Of a stretch of DNA of 60,000 nt, positions 31,288 to 47,000 are shown piece after piece. Every line of letters starts with the position of its first letter. The stretch's first letter is position 1. The position numbers and the translations under genes were made by a program. The notes beneath the pieces are model-generated. The model saw nothing but the letters and a program-made list of their open reading frames with translations. It did no database searches and was not told the origin of the DNA. The stretch covers positions 429,424-489,423 of the forward strand of contig JBBHKE010003190.1 in NCBI GenBank assembly GCA_037447655.1. Direction: 5' to 3'. Source of the DNA: Zygnema cylindricum (taxonomy: Eukaryota; Streptophyta; Zygnematophyceae; Zygnematales; Zygnemataceae).

Positions 31288-32034
31288 TGTTGTCTTTTAG
31301 AAAGCTTTCAATCTCAAAGCAGTGCAGCAGCGCAGCTGCTATACAGAGAGAGCAGCGCAGCTTCTATACAGACAGAGCAGGGCAGCACCAGAGCAGCGCA
31401 GCAGCAGAGCAACCCATCAGCGAAGCTGCAACACAGACACGACAACGCAACCACGATTATATTTGATATGGTCCGTACGGCCAATGCAGCTTCTAATATT
31501 GTTAATGTGATTCTGTACACAATAGAGCAACTGTGATAGATACGATTCTAGTCAGCTTAGTTGGTAACTCAGTGGTAACTTAGTGGGTAACTCAGTGTTA
31601 GCTTAGTGATAGCTCAGTGCTAGCTTAGTGATAGCTTAGTGGTAGCTTGACAGATTAGTGGTAGCTTCGTGGTTTGACGTACCTCTCAAGTACAATTGCA
31701 TTGCCAGTTTAACATAAGTATAAGACTTAGGACTCAGAACATATTATGTATCCAGACTTCCAAGTAGTAAAACTGTAGACCGTTTTTGGGAAACTTCTGA
31801 GTATTATATCTTGAGTTTTGTCAGGTCAATTATGCTGAAACTTAGGGAGTTGTTAGTTTTTAAGCTACTCTATATTCTGATAGAATTTTGTGAGGTTTGG
31901 ATGCTTGTATAAGAAATGGTGAGCACTTGAGAACAGCTGTTTGGTAGGATTCTTGATAACTTCTAAGAGTGTATCATGTCTACTTCTACTACTACTGCTG
32001 CTCCTCCACCTGCACCAGTGGTCGTAGAAGATCA
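31288..32034 (+). repeat. 3' LTR, family B (split element)
   Basis: 747 bp, TGTTGTCTTTTAG to GTAGAAGATCA. It has the same blocks as 15308-15999, with an extra roughly 55 bp of GCAGCGCAGC-type repeats in U3. It is followed by GCACT (32035-32039), the partner of 15303-15307. Confidence 0.88.
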
Positions 32035-35000
32035 GCACTAACAGGAATTGTTATTTAAATTACACAAACTGTTTGTGCTAACAAAAAATGATACCTAACT
32101 TACAGAAACTATTAGAGCTAATAAGAATTGTTACCTAACTTACACAAACTGCTAGCGCTAACAAGATTTGTAACCTAACTTACACAAAGTATTAGCGCTT
32201 ATTGGAATAGTTATCTAAGTTACACAAACTATTAGCGCTAACAAGAATTTTTATTTTAATTGCACAAACTGTTAGAGCTAAGAGAAATTGTTATCGAAAT
32301 TACACAAACTGTTAGCGCTAACAGGAATTGTTACCTGACTAAGACAAACTTACACAAACTGTAAGCGCTAACAAGAATTTTTACCTAACTTACACAAAGT
32401 GTATTCATCAACAAGAGTTGTAATCTAAATTACATAAACTTTCAGCGCTAACTGGAACTCATATCTAAATAACACAAACTATTAGCGCTAAGAAATATTA
32501 AATCGAAATTACACAAACTGTTAGCACTAACAAGAATTTTTACCAAATTTACAAAAACTGTTAGCGCTAACAAAATTGTTATCTAAATTACCTAAACAAT
32601 TAGCGCTAATAAGAATTGATACCTAACTTACACAAACTGTTAGCGCTAACAAGAACTGTTACCTAACTTCCACAAACTATTAGCGCCAACAGAAATTGTT
32701 ACTTAACTTACACAAACTATTAATGCGAACAAGATTTGTTATCTAAATAACACAAAATGTAAGCGTTAACACGAATTATTACCTAACTTACACAAATTGT
32801 TAGCGCTAACAAGAATTGTTATCAAAATTACACAAACTGTTAGCGCTAACAGGAGTTATTACCTAACTTACACAAATTGTTAGCGCTAACAACAATTGTT
32901 ATCTAAATTAACCAAACTGTAAACGCTAACAAGAATTTTTATCTAAATTACAGAAACTGTTAGCGCTAAGAGTAATTATTACCTAACTTAGACAAACTTA
33001 CACAAACTGTTAGCGCTAAGAAAGATTAAATCAAAATTACACAAACAGTTACTGCTAAAAGGAATTGTTACCAAATATACACAAATTGTTACCGCTAACA
33101 AAAATTGTTATCTAAATTACGCAAACTGTTCGCGCTAACAGGAATTGATACCTAACTTACATAAACTGTTAGCGCTAACAAAAATTGTTATCTAAATTAC
33201 GCAAACTTTTAGCGCTAAGAAGAATTGTTAACTAAATTACACAAACTGTTAGCGCTAACAAGAACTCTTATTTAAATAACACAAACTATTAGCGCGAACG
33301 ATAATTGTTACCTAAACTACACAAATTGTTAGCGCTAACAGGAATTGTTACCTAACTTACACAAATTGTTGGCGCTAACAAGAATTGTCACCTAACTTAC
33401 ACAAATTGTTAGCGCTTACAGAAAATGTTACCTAAATTACACAAACTTTACCAGCTAACAAAAATCGTTATCTAAATTACACAAACAGTTAGAGCTAACA
33501 CGAAATGTTACCTAACTTACACAAATTGTTATCAATAACAGGAATTGTTATCTCAATTACACACACTGTTAGAGCTAAGAGAAATTGTTATTGAAATTAC
33601 ACAAACTATTAGCGCTAACAGGAATTGTTACCTAACTTAGACAAACTTACACAAACTGTTAGCGCTAACAAGAATTGTTACCTAACTTACACAATTTGCA
33701 AGCTCTAACAAGAATTGTTATCTTAATTACACATACTGTTAGCGCAAAGAAAGATTAAATCGAAATTACACAAAATGTTAGCGCTAACAGATATTGTTAC
33801 CAAATTTACACAAACTGTTTGCACTAACAAGAATTGTTATCTAAATTACACAAACTTTTAGCGCTATCAAAAAGTGTTACCTAAAATACACAAACAGTTA
33901 GCGATAATAGTAATTGTTTTCTAAAATACACAACTTGTTTGCGCTTACAACAATTGTTACCTAAAGTAAACAAAGTGTTAGCGCTAACAAGAATTGATAC
34001 CTAAATTACACAAACTGTTAGCGATAACAAGAATTGTAACCTAAATTACACAAACAATTAGCGAAAACAGGAATTGTTACCTAAATTACACAAACAGTTA
34101 GCGATAACAAAAATTGTCACCTAAATTACACAAACAGTTAGCTCTAACAGGAATTGTTATCTAAATTACACATATAGTTAGTGCTAACAGAAATTGTTAT
34201 CAAACCTACACAAACTGTTAGCGATAACAAGAATTGTTACCTAAATTACACATACAGTTAGCGATAACACTTGTCTAACTTACACAATTTTTTAACGATA
34301 ACAAAAATTGTTTCTTGAAATACACAAACAGTTAGCGATAACAAGAAATGTTACCTAAATTACACAAACTGTTAGCGATAAAAAGAATTGTTATCTTTAT
34401 TACACAAACAGTTTGCGCTAACATGAATTCTTACCTAACTTACACAAAGTGTTAGCGCTAACAGAAATTGTAACCTAACTTACAGAAACTGTTAGCGATA
34501 ACAAAAATTGTTACCTAACTTACACAAACTGTTAGCGATAACAAAAATTGTTACCTAAATTACACAAATTGTTAGCTCTAATATAAATTGTTAGCAAAAA
34601 CAGGAATTGTAACCTGAATTACACAAACAGTTAGCGTTAACAGGAATTGTTATCTAAAATACATAAACTGTTAGCGATAACAAGAATTGGTACCTTGATT
34701 ACACAAATAATAAGCGAAAACAACAATTGTTAGCACACTAACACAAGCTGTTAGCTCTAAAAAGAATTGTTACCTATATTACACAAATTGTTAGCGATAA
34801 CAGAAAATGTTATCTAAATTATACAAATTGTTAGTGATAACAGGAATTGTAACCAAAAATAGACAAATAGTTAGCTATAACAATAATTTTTCCAAATTAC
34901 ATAAATTGTTAGCGATAACAAGAATTGTTACCTTAATTTCACAAGCTGTTAGTGGTAACAAAAAATATTACCTAAATTCCACAAATTGTTAGTGCAAACA

Positions 35001-38000
35001 AGAATTGTTTCCTAACTTACACAAACTGTTAGAGATAACTAGAATTGTTACCTAAATTACAGAAACATTTAATGATAACAACAATTGTTACCAAAGTAAC
35101 ACAAGTTGTTAGCACTAACAGGAATTGTGACCTAAATTACACAAATTGTCAGCGCTAAAAGAATTGTTACCTAACTTACACAAACTGTTAGCGATAACAA
35201 TAATTGTTACCTAACTTACACAAACTGTTAGCGAAAACATGAATTGTTTTCTAAATTACACAAAATAATTGCGCTAACAGGAATTGTTATAAAACTAACA
35301 CAAACAATTAGCGCTACCAATAATTGTTACCGAAATTACACAAACAGTTAGCGATTACAGGATTGTAACCTAAATTACCCAAACAGTAAACGATAACAAG
35401 AATTATTACCTCAATTACACAAACTATTAGTGATAACAATAATTGTTTTCTAACTTACACAAACTGTTAGTGCTGATTAATTTTTTTACCTATATTACAC
35501 AAACAGTTTGCAATAACAACAATTGTTACCTAACTTACACAAGCTATTAGCGCTAACAGGAATTGTTACCTAAATTACATAAATTGTTAGCGATAACAAT
35601 AATTGTTACCTAACTTACACAAACTGTTAGCGCTAACATGAATTGTTATATAATATACACAAACTACTAGCAAAAACAAACTTTGTTACATAAATTACAC
35701 AAACTGTTAGTGATAACAGGAATTGTTATCTAAATTACACAAACTCTTAGCGGTAACAAGAACTGTTACCTAAATTACACAAACAGTTAGCAATAACAAC
35801 AGTTGTTACCTAACTTACACAAGCTGTTAGCGCTAATATAAATTGTTACCTAAATTACACATTTTGTTAGTGCTAACAAGAATTGTTATCAAACTTACAC
35901 AAATTGTTAGCGATAACAAGAATTGTTATCTAAATTACACAAACAGTTAGTGATAATATAAATTGTTACCTAAATTATACAAAGTGTTAGCGCTAACATA
36001 AAATTGATACCTAAAATACACAAACTGTTAGCGATAACAAGAATTGTAACCTAAATTACACAAACAATTAGCGATAATAGGAATTGTCACCTAACTTACA
36101 CAAACTGTTAGCGCTAACGGGAATTATTACCTAAATAACACAAACAGTTAGCGACAACAAGAATTGTTTCCTAACTTACACAAACAGTTAGCGCTTACAG
36201 GAATTCTTATCTAACTTACACAAACAGATAGCGATAACAAGTATTTTTACCTAAATTGAAGAAACTATTAGCGATAACAAGAATTTTGACCTAAATTACA
36301 CAAACAGTTAGCGATAACAAGAATAGTTACCTAGCTTACACAAACTGTTAGCGATTACAATAATTAATACCTAAATTACAGAAACAGTTAGCAATAACAA
36401 AAATTGTTATCTAACTTACACAAACTTTTAGCGATAACAAAAATTGTTTCCTAAATTGCACAAACTGTTAGCGATAACAAGAATTCTTACCCAAATTACA
36501 CAAAGAGTTAGCGATAACAGGAATTGTTACCTAAGTTACACATTTTGTTAGTGCTAACAGGAATTGTTATCAAACTTACACAAACTGTTAGCGATAACAG
36601 GAATTGTTATCTAAATTACACAAACTTTTAGCGATAACATAAATTGTTACCTAAATTACACAAACAGTTAGCGATAAAAAGAACTGTTTCCTAACTTACT
36701 CAAACTTTTAGCGATAACAAGAATTAAATCTTAATTATACAAATTGTTTGCGCTAACAGGAATTGTTACCTAAAGTACACAAAGTGTTAGCGCTAACAGG
36801 AATTGATACCTAAATTACACAAACTGTTAGCGATAACAAGAATTGTAACCTAAATTACACAAACAGTTAGCGAAAACAGGAATTCTTTCCTAAATTACAG
36901 ATTTTGTTAGTGGTAACACGAGTTGTTATCAAATTTACACAAACTGTTAGCGATAACAAGAATTGTTATCTAAATTACACAAACAGTTAGCGATAACAGG
37001 AATTGTTATCTAAATTAATCAAACTTTTAGTGATAACATAAATTGTTACCTAAATTACACAAATTGTTTGCGCTAACAGGAATTGTTACCTAAAGTACAC
37101 AAAGTGTTAGCGCTAACAACAATTGATACCTAAATTACACAAATTGTTAGCGATCACAAGAATTGTTACCTAATTTACACAAATTGTTAGCGATAATAGG
37201 AAATGCTATCTAATTTACACAAACTGTTTGCGCTAACACGAATTGTTACCTAAAGTACACACACAATTTGCGATAACAAGAATTGTAACCTAACTTACAC
37301 AAACAGAAAGCGATAACAGGTATTGTCACCTAACGGACACAAACTGCTAATGCTAACAAGAATTACCTAACTTACACAAACAGTTAGAGATAACAAGAAT
37401 TGTTACCTAACTTACACAAACTTTTTAGTGATAACAAGAATTGTTTTCTAAATCACACAAATTGTTTGCGCAAACAGGAATTATCACCTAAAGTACACAA
37501 AGTGTTAGCACTAACAGGAATTGATACCTAAATTACACAAACGGTTAGCGATAACAAAAATTGTAACCTAAATTACACAAACAGTTAGCGAAAACAAGAA
37601 TTGTTACCTAAATTACACATTTTGTTAGTGCTAACATGAGTTGTTATCAAATTTACACAAACCGTTAGCGATAACAAGAATTGTTATCTAAATTACACAA
37701 ACAGAAAGCGATAACAAAAACTGTTACCTAACTTACTCAAACTTTTAGCGATAACAAAAATTGTTTTCTAAATTACACAAATTGTTTGCGCTAACAGGAA
37801 TTGTTACCTAAAGTACACAAAAAGTGCTAACAGGAATTGATACCTAAATTACACAAACTGTTAGCGATAACAAGAATTGTTCTCCAAATTACACAAACTA
37901 TTTGCGCAAACACGAATTGTTACCTAAAGTACACACACAATTAGCGATAACAATAATTGTTACCTATTTTACACAAACAGATAGCGATAACAGGTATTGT

Positions 38001-41000
38001 CACCTAACGGACACAAACTGCTAATGCTAACAAGAATGTTTACCTAACTTACACAAACAGTTAGCGAAAACAAAAAATGTTACCTAACTTACACAAACTG
38101 TTAGCGCTTACAGGAATTCTTATCTAACTTACACAAAATGTTAACGATAGCAAGAAATTTTAACAAAATTACAGAAACTATTAGCGATAACAAGAATTGT
38201 GACCCAACTTACACAAATTGTTAGCTCTAACTTGAATGGTTATCAAACTTACACAAACTGTTAGCGATAACAAATCTTGTTACCTAAATTACACAAACAG
38301 TTTGCGATATCAACAATTGTTATTAAAGGAATTGTTATCTAAATTACACAAATTGTTTGCGCTAACAGGAGTTGTTACCTAAATTACACAAATTGTTAGC
38401 GCTAACACCAATTGTTACCTAACTTACACAAACGGTTAGCGATAACAGCATTTGTTATCTAAATTACACAAATTGTTAGCGATAGCAGGAATTGTTACCT
38501 AAATTACACAAATAGTTAGTGATAACAAGAATTGTTACCTAAAATACACAAACATTTAGCGATAACAAGAATTGTTACCCAAATTACACAAACAGTTAGC
38601 AATAAAAGGAATTGTTATCTAAATTACACAAACTGTTTGCGCTAACAGGAATTGTTACCTAAAATACACAAACAGTTAGCGATAACAAGAATTGTTACCT
38701 AAAGTACACAAACTGTTAGCGCTAACAAGAATTGATACCTAAATTACACAAACTGTTAGCGATAACGAGAATTGTTACTCAAATTACACAAAGAGTTAGC
38801 GATAACAGGAATTGTTACTTAAGTTACAATTTTTTGTTAGTGCTAACTGGAATTGTTATCTACATTACAGAAACAGTTAGCGATAATAGGAATTTTTATC
38901 TAACTTACACAAACTGTTAGCAATAACAAGAATTTTTAACTAAATTACAGAAACTATTAGCGATAACAAGAATTGCGACCTAATTTACACAAACTGTTAG
39001 CTCTAACAAGAATGGTTATCAAACTTACACAAATTGTTAGCGATAACAAAAATTGTTACCTAAATTACACAAACAGTTAGCGTTAACAAGAATTGTAATC
39101 TAACTTATACAAACTTTTAGCGATAACAAAAATTGTTACCTAAATTACACAAACAGTTTGCGATATCAAGAATTGTTATTACAAGAATTGTTACCAAACT
39201 TACACAAACTGTTAGCAATAACAGGAGTTGTTACCTAATTTACACAAATTGTTAGCGTTAACAGGAATTGTTACCTAACTTACACAAACTATTAGGGAAC
39301 AGAAGAATTGTTACCTAACTTACACAAACTTTTAGCGATAACAATAATTCTTTCCTAAATTACACAAAATGTTAGCGATAACAAGAATTGTTACCCAAAT
39401 TACACAAAGAGTTAGCGATAACAGAATTGTTACCTAAGTTACACATTTTGTTAGTGCTAACAGGAATTTTTATAAAACTTACACAAACTGTTAGCGATAA
39501 CAAGACTTGTTATCTAAATTACACAAACACTTAGCGATAACAGGAATTGTTATCTAAATTACACAAACTTTTAGCGATAACATAAATTGTTACCTAAATT
39601 ACATAAACAGTTATCGATAACAATAACTGTTACCTAACTTACTCAAACTTTTAGCGATAACAAGAATTTTTTTCTAAATTATTCAAATTGTTTGCGCTAA
39701 CAAGAATTATTACCTAAAGTACACAAAGTGTTAGCGCTAAAAGGAATTAATACCTAAATTACACAAACTGTTAGCGATAACAAGAATTGTTACCTAAATT
39801 ACAGAAACAGTTAGCGAAAACAGGAATTTTTACCTAAATTACACATTTTGTTAGTGCTAACAAGAGTTGTTATCAAATTTACACAAACTGTTAGCGATAA
39901 CAAGAATTGTTATCTAAATTACACAAACAGTTAGCGATAACAGGAATTGTTATCTAAATTACACAAACTTTTAGCGATAACATAAATTGTTACCTAAATT
40001 TTACAAAGAGTTAGCGATAACAAGAACTATTACCTAACTTACTCAAACTTTTAGCGATAACAAGAATTGTTATCTAATTTACACAAATTGTTTGCGCTAA
40101 CAGGAATTGTTACCTAAAGTACACAAAGTGTTAGCGCTAACACAAATTGTTACCTAACATGCACAAACTGTTAGTGATAACAAGAATTGTTACCTAAATT
40201 ACACAAACAGTTAGCGAAAACAGGAATTTTTACCTAAATTACACAAATTGTTATAGCTAACAGGAATTGTTACCTAACTTACACAAACTGTTAGCGATAA
40301 CAATAATTGTTTCCTAAATTACACAAACTGTTAGCGATAACAAGAATTGTTACCCAAATTACACAAAGAGTTAGCGATAACATAAATTTTTTACCTAAAT
40401 TTTACAAAGAGTTAGCGATAACAAGAACTGCTACCTAACTTACCCAAACTTTTAGCGATAACAAGAATTGTTTTCTAAATTACACAAATTGTTTGCGCTA
40501 ACAGGAATTGTTACCTAAAGTACACAAAGTGTTAGCGCTAACAGGAATCGATACCTAAATTACACAAACTGTTAGCGATAACAAGAATTGTTACCTAAAT
40601 TACACAAATTGTTAGGGATAATAGGAATTGTTATCTAAATTACACAAACTGTTTGCGCTAACACGAGTTGTTACCTAAAGTACACACACAATTAGCGATA
40701 ACAAGAATTGTTACCTAACTTACACAAACAGTTAGCGATAACACGAATTGTCACCTAACGGACACAAACTGCTAATGCTAACAAGAATGGTTACCTAACT
40801 TACACAAACAGTTATCGATAACAAAAATTGTTACCTAACTTACACAAACTGTTAGCGCTTACAGGAATTCTTATCTAACTTACACAAACTGTTAGCAATA
40901 ACAAGAATTTTTAACTAAATTACAGAAGCTATTAGCGATAACAAGAATTGTGACCTAAATTACACAAACTGTTAATGAATACAAGAAATTTTAACTAAAT

Positions 41001-44000
41001 TACAGAAACTATTAGTTTAAAAAGAATTGTGACCTAATTTACACAAACTGTTGGCTCTAACAAGAATGGTTATCAAACTTACACAAACTGTTAGCGATAA
41101 CAAAAATTGTTACCTAAATTACACAAACAGTTTGCGATATCAAGAATTGTTATTACAGCAATTGTTATCTAAATTACACAAATTCTTTGCGCTAACAAGA
41201 ATTGTTACCTAACTTACACAAACTGTTAGCAATAACAGGAGTTGTTACCTAAATTACACAAATTGTTAGCGCTAACACGAATTGTTACCTAACTTACACA
41301 AACTGTTAGCGATCAGAAGAATTTTTACCTAACTAACACAAACTGTTAGCGATAACAATAATTGTTTCCCAAATTACACAAAATGTTAGCAATAACATGA
41401 ATTGTTACCCAAATTACACAAAGAGTTAGCGATAACAAGAAATTTTAACTAAATTACAGAAACTATTAGCGTTAACAATAATTGTGACCTAAATTACACA
41501 AACTGTTAACAATAACAAGAAATTTTAACTAAATTACAGAAACTATTAGCGATAACAAGAATTGTGACCTAACTTACTCAAACTGTTAGCTCTAACAAGA
41601 ATGGTTACCAAACTTACACAAACTGTTAGCAATAACAAAAATTTTTACCTAAATAACACAAACAGTTAGCGATAACAAGAATTGTTATTACAGGAATTGT
41701 TATCTAAATTACACAAATTGTTAGCTCTAACAGTAATTGTAACCTAAATTACACAAATTATTATAGCTAATAGGAATTGTTACCTAACTTACACAAACTG
41801 TTAGCGATAACAATAATTGTTTCCTAAATTACACAAACTGTTAGCGATAACAAGAATTGTTACCCAAATTACACAAAGAGTTAGCGATAACAAGAATTGT
41901 TACCTAAGTTAAACATTTTGTTAGTGCTAACAGGAATTGTTATCAAACTTACACAAACTGTTAGCGATAACAAGAATTGTTATCTAAATTACACAAACAG
42001 TTAGGGTTAACAGGAATTGTGACCTAAATTACACAAATTGTTAACGATAACAAGAAATTTAACCTAAATTACGAAAACTATTAGCGATAACAAGAATTGT
42101 GACCTTACTTACACAAAGTGTTAGCTCTAACAATAATGGTTATCAAACTTACACAAACTGTTAGCGATAACAAAAATTGTTACCTAAATTACACAAACAG
42201 TTAGCGATAACAAGAATTATAATCTAACTTACACAAACTTTTAGCGATAACAAAAATTGTCACCAAAATTCCACAAACAGTTTGCGATATCAAGAATTGT
42301 TATTACAGGAATTGTTATCTAAATTACACTAATTGTTAGCGATCACAAGAATTGGTACCTAATATACACAAACTGTTATCGCTAACAGAAATTATCACCT
42401 AAATTACAAAAATTGTTAGCACTAACAGTAATTGTAACCTTAATTACACAAATTGTTATAGCTAACAAGAATTGTTACCTAACTTACACAAACAGTTAGC
42501 GATAACAATACAGGTTACCTAAATTACAAAAACAGTTAGCGATAACAGCAATTGTTATCTAAATTACTCAAACTGTTAGCGATAACAGGAATTGTTACCT
42601 ACATTTCACAAATAGTTAGCGATAACAAGAATTGTTACCTAAAATACACAAATAGTTAGCGATAACAAGAATTCTTACCTAAATTACACAAATGTTAGCG
42701 CTAACAAGAATTGATACCTAAATTACACAAACTGTTAGCGATAACAAGAATTGGTACCCAAATTACACAAAGAGTTAGCGATAACAGGAATTGTTACCTA
42801 AGTTACACATTTTTTTAGTGCTAACAGGAATTGTTATCAAACTTACACAAACTGTTAGCAATAACAAGAATTTTTAACTTAATTACAAAAACTATTATTG
42901 ATAACAACAATTGTGACCTAAATTACAAAATTGTTAACGATAACAAGAATTGATACCTAAATTACACAAACTGTTAGCGATAACAAGATTTGTTACCTAA
43001 ATAACACAAACTGTTAGCGATAACAAGAATTGTTGTCTAAATTACACAAGTTGTTTGCGCTAACAGAATATGTTACCTACAGTACACAAACTGGTAGCGA
43101 TAATAGGAATTTTTACCTAACTTACACAAACTCTTTGCGCTAACAAGAATTGTTACCTAAATTACACAAACTGTTAGCTCTAACAAGAATTCTTACCTAA
43201 ATTACACAAACGTTAGCCCTAACAAGAATTGATACCTAAATTACACAAACTGTTAGCGATAACAAGAATTGTTACCCAAATTACACAAAGAGTTAGCGAT
43301 AACATGAATTGTTACCTAAGTTACACATTTTGTTAGTGCTAACAGGAATTGTTATCAAACTTATAGAAACTGTTAGCAATAACAAGAATTTTTAACTAAA
43401 TTACACAAACTGTTAGCGATAAAAAGAATTGTTATCTAAATTACACAAATTGTTAGCGATAACAAGAATTGTAATCTAACTTACAAAAACTTTTAGCGAT
43501 AACAAAAATTGTTACCTAAATTACACAAACAGTTTGCGATATCAAGAATTGTTATTACAGGAATTGTTATCTAAATTACACAAATTGTTTGTGCTAACAG
43601 GATTTGTTACCTAACTTACACAAACTGTTAGCAATAACATGAGTTGTTACCTAAATTACACAAATTGTTAGCGCTAACACCAATTGTTACCTAACTTACA
43701 CAAACTGTTAGCGATCACAAGAATTGGTACCTAATATACCCAAACTTTTATCGCTAACAGAAATTATCACCAAAATTACAAAAATTGTTAGCGCTAACAG
43801 TAATTGTAACATTAATTACACAAATTGTTATAGCTAACAAGAATTGTTACCTAACTTACACAAACTGTTAGCGATGACAATACAGGTAACCTAAATTACA
43901 AAAACAGTTAGCGATAACAGCAATTGTTATCTAAATTACACAAACTTTTAGCGATAACAGGAATTGTTACCTAAATTACACAAAAAGTTAGCAATAACAA

Positions 44001-47000
44001 GAATTGTCACCTAAATACACAAACAGTTAGCGAAGATAAGAATTGTTAACTAAATTACACAAACTGTTTGCGCTAACAAGAATTGTTACCTAAAATACAC
44101 AAACAGTTAGCGATAACAAGAATTGTTACCTAAAGTACACACACTGTTAGCGCTAACAAGAATTGATTCCTAAATTACACAAACTGTTAGCGATAACAAG
44201 AATTGATACCTAAATTACACAAACTGTTAGCGATAACAAGAATTGGTACCCAAATTACACAAAGAGTTAGCGATAACAGGAATTGTTACCTAAGTTACAC
44301 ATTTTGTTAGTGCTAACAGGAATTGTTATCAAACTTACTCAAACTGTTAGCAATAACAAGAATTTTTAACTTAATTACAAAAACTATTATTGATAACAAC
44401 AATTGTGACCTAAATTACAAAATTGTTAACGATAACAAGAATTGATACCTAAATTACACAAACTGTTAGCGATAACAAGAATTGTTGTCTAAATTACACA
44501 AGTTGTTTGCGCTAACAGAATATGTTACCTACAGTACACAAGTTGTTTGCGCTAACAGGATATGTTACCTACAGTACACAAACTGGTAGCGATAATAGGA
44601 ATTTTTACCTAACTTACACAAACTCTTTGCGCTAACAAGAATTGTTACCTAAATTACACAAACTGTTAGCTCTAACAAGAATTCTTACCTAAATTACACA
44701 AACGTTAGCCCTAACAAGAATTGATACCTAAATTACACAAACTGTTAGCGATAACAAGAATTGTTACCCAAATTACACAAAGAGTTAGCGATAACATGAA
44801 TTGTTACCTAAGTTACACATTTTGTTAGTGCTAACACGAATTGTTATCAAACTTATAGAAACTGTTAGCAATAACAAGAATTTTTAACTAAATTACACAA
44901 ACTGTTAGCGATAAAAAGAATTGTTATCTAAATTACACAAATTGTTAGCGATAACAAGAATTGTAATCTAACTTACAAAAACTTTTAGCGATAACAAAAA
45001 TTGTTACCTAAATTACACAAACAGTTTCCGATATCAAGAATTATTATTACAGGAATTGTTATCTAAATTACACAAATTGTTTGCGCTAACAGGAATTGTT
45101 ACCTAACTTACACAAACTGTTAGCAATAACAGGAGTTGTTACCTAAATTACACAAATTATTAGCGCTAACACGAATTGTTACCTAACTTACACAAACTGT
45201 TAGCGATCAGAAGAATTGGTACCTAACTTACACAAACTGTTATCGCTAAAATAAATTATTACCAAAATTACAAAAATTGTTAGCTCTAATAGTAATTGTA
45301 ACCTAAATTACACAAATTGTTATAGCTAACAGGAATTGTTACCTGACTTACACAAACTGTTAGCGATAACAATAATTGTTTCCTAAATTACACAAACTGT
45401 TACCGATAACAAGAATTGTTACCCAAATTACACAAAGAGTTAGCGATAACAGGAATTGTTACCTAAGTAACACATTTTGTTAGTGCTAACAGGAATTGTT
45501 ATCAAACTTACACAAACTGTTAGCGATAACAAGAATTGTTATCTAAATTACACAAACAGTTAGCGATAACAGGAATTGTGACCTAAATTACACAAACTGT
45601 TAATGATAACAAAAATTTTTAACTAAATTACAGAAACTATTAGCGATAACAAGAATTGTGACCTTACTTACACAAACTATTAGCTCTAACAAGAATGGTT
45701 ATCAAACTTACACAAACGGTTAGCGATAAAAAAATTGTTACCTAAATTACACAAACAGTTTGCGATATCAAGAATTGTTATTACAGGAATTGTTATCTAA
45801 ATTACACAAATTGTTTGTGCTAACAGGATTTGTTACCTAACTTACACAAACTGTTAGCAATAACAGGAGTTGTTACCTAAATTACACAAATTATTAGCCC
45901 TAACACGAATTGTTACCTAACTTACACAAACTGTTAGCCATCAGAAGAATTGGTACTTAACTTACACAAACTGTTATCGCTAAAATAAATTATTACCAAA
46001 ATTACAAAAATTGTTAGCTCTAATAGTAATTGTAACCTAAATTACACAAATTGTTATAGCTAACAGGAATTGTTACCTAAGTTACACAAACTGTTAGCGA
46101 TAACAATAATTGTTTCCTAAATTACACAAACTGTTAGTGATAACAAGAATTGTTACCCAAATTACACAAAGAGTTAGCGATAACAGGAATTGTTACCTAA
46201 GTAACACATTTTGTTAGTGCTAACAGGAATTGTTATCAAACTTACACAAACTGTTAGCGATAACAAGAATTGTTATCTAAATTACACAAACAGTTAGCGA
46301 TAACAGGAATTGTGACCTAAATTACACAAACTGTTAATGATAACAAGAAATTTTAACTAAATTACAGAAACTATTAGCGATAACAAGAATTGTGACCTTA
46401 CTTACACAAACTGTTAGCTCTAACAAGAATGGTTATCAAACTTACACAAACGGTTAGCGATAAAAAAATTGTTACCTAAATTACACAAACAGTTTGCGAT
46501 ATCAAGAATTGTTATTACAGGAATTGTTATCTAAATTACACAAATTGTTTGTGCTAACAGGATTTGTAACCTAACTTACACAAACTGTTAGCAATAACAT
46601 GAGTTGTTACCTAAATTACACAAATTGTTAGCGCTAACACCAATTGTTACCTAACTTACACAAACTGTTAGCGATCACAAGAATTGGTACCTAATATACC
46701 CAAACTTTTATCGCTAACAGAAATTATCACCAAAATTACAAAAATTGTTAGCGCTAACAGTAATTGTAACATTAATTACACAAATTGTTATAGCTAACAA
46801 GAATTGTTACCTAACTTACACAAACTGTTAGCGATGACAATACAGGTAACCTAAATTACAAAAACAGTTAGCGATAACAGCAATTGTTATCTAAATTACA
46901 CAAACTATTAGCGATAACAAGAATTGTTACCTAAATTACACAAAAAGTTAGCAATAACAAGAATATTTACCTAAATACACAAACAGTTAGCGAAGATAAG

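Larger units (their letters stand above)
15308..32034 (+). mobile_element. Family-B copia element split by nested insertions
   Basis: The 5' LTR (15308-15999) and gag-PR-INT are at the left; RT-RNase H and the 3' LTR (31288-32034) are at the right. Target duplication GCACT (15303-15307 and 32035-32039) brackets the whole 16.7 kb, and its removal restores a satellite monomer exactly. So everything between is secondary insertion into one family-B element. About 350-400 bp of its integrase-RT linker and RT N-terminus are missing where the 11-kb nested block sits (18399-29700). Confidence 0.88.

Noticed and set aside
34807-38920. Short frames of about 60 codons in the satellite
   Set aside because: They arise from the 40-bp period and do not persist between monomers.
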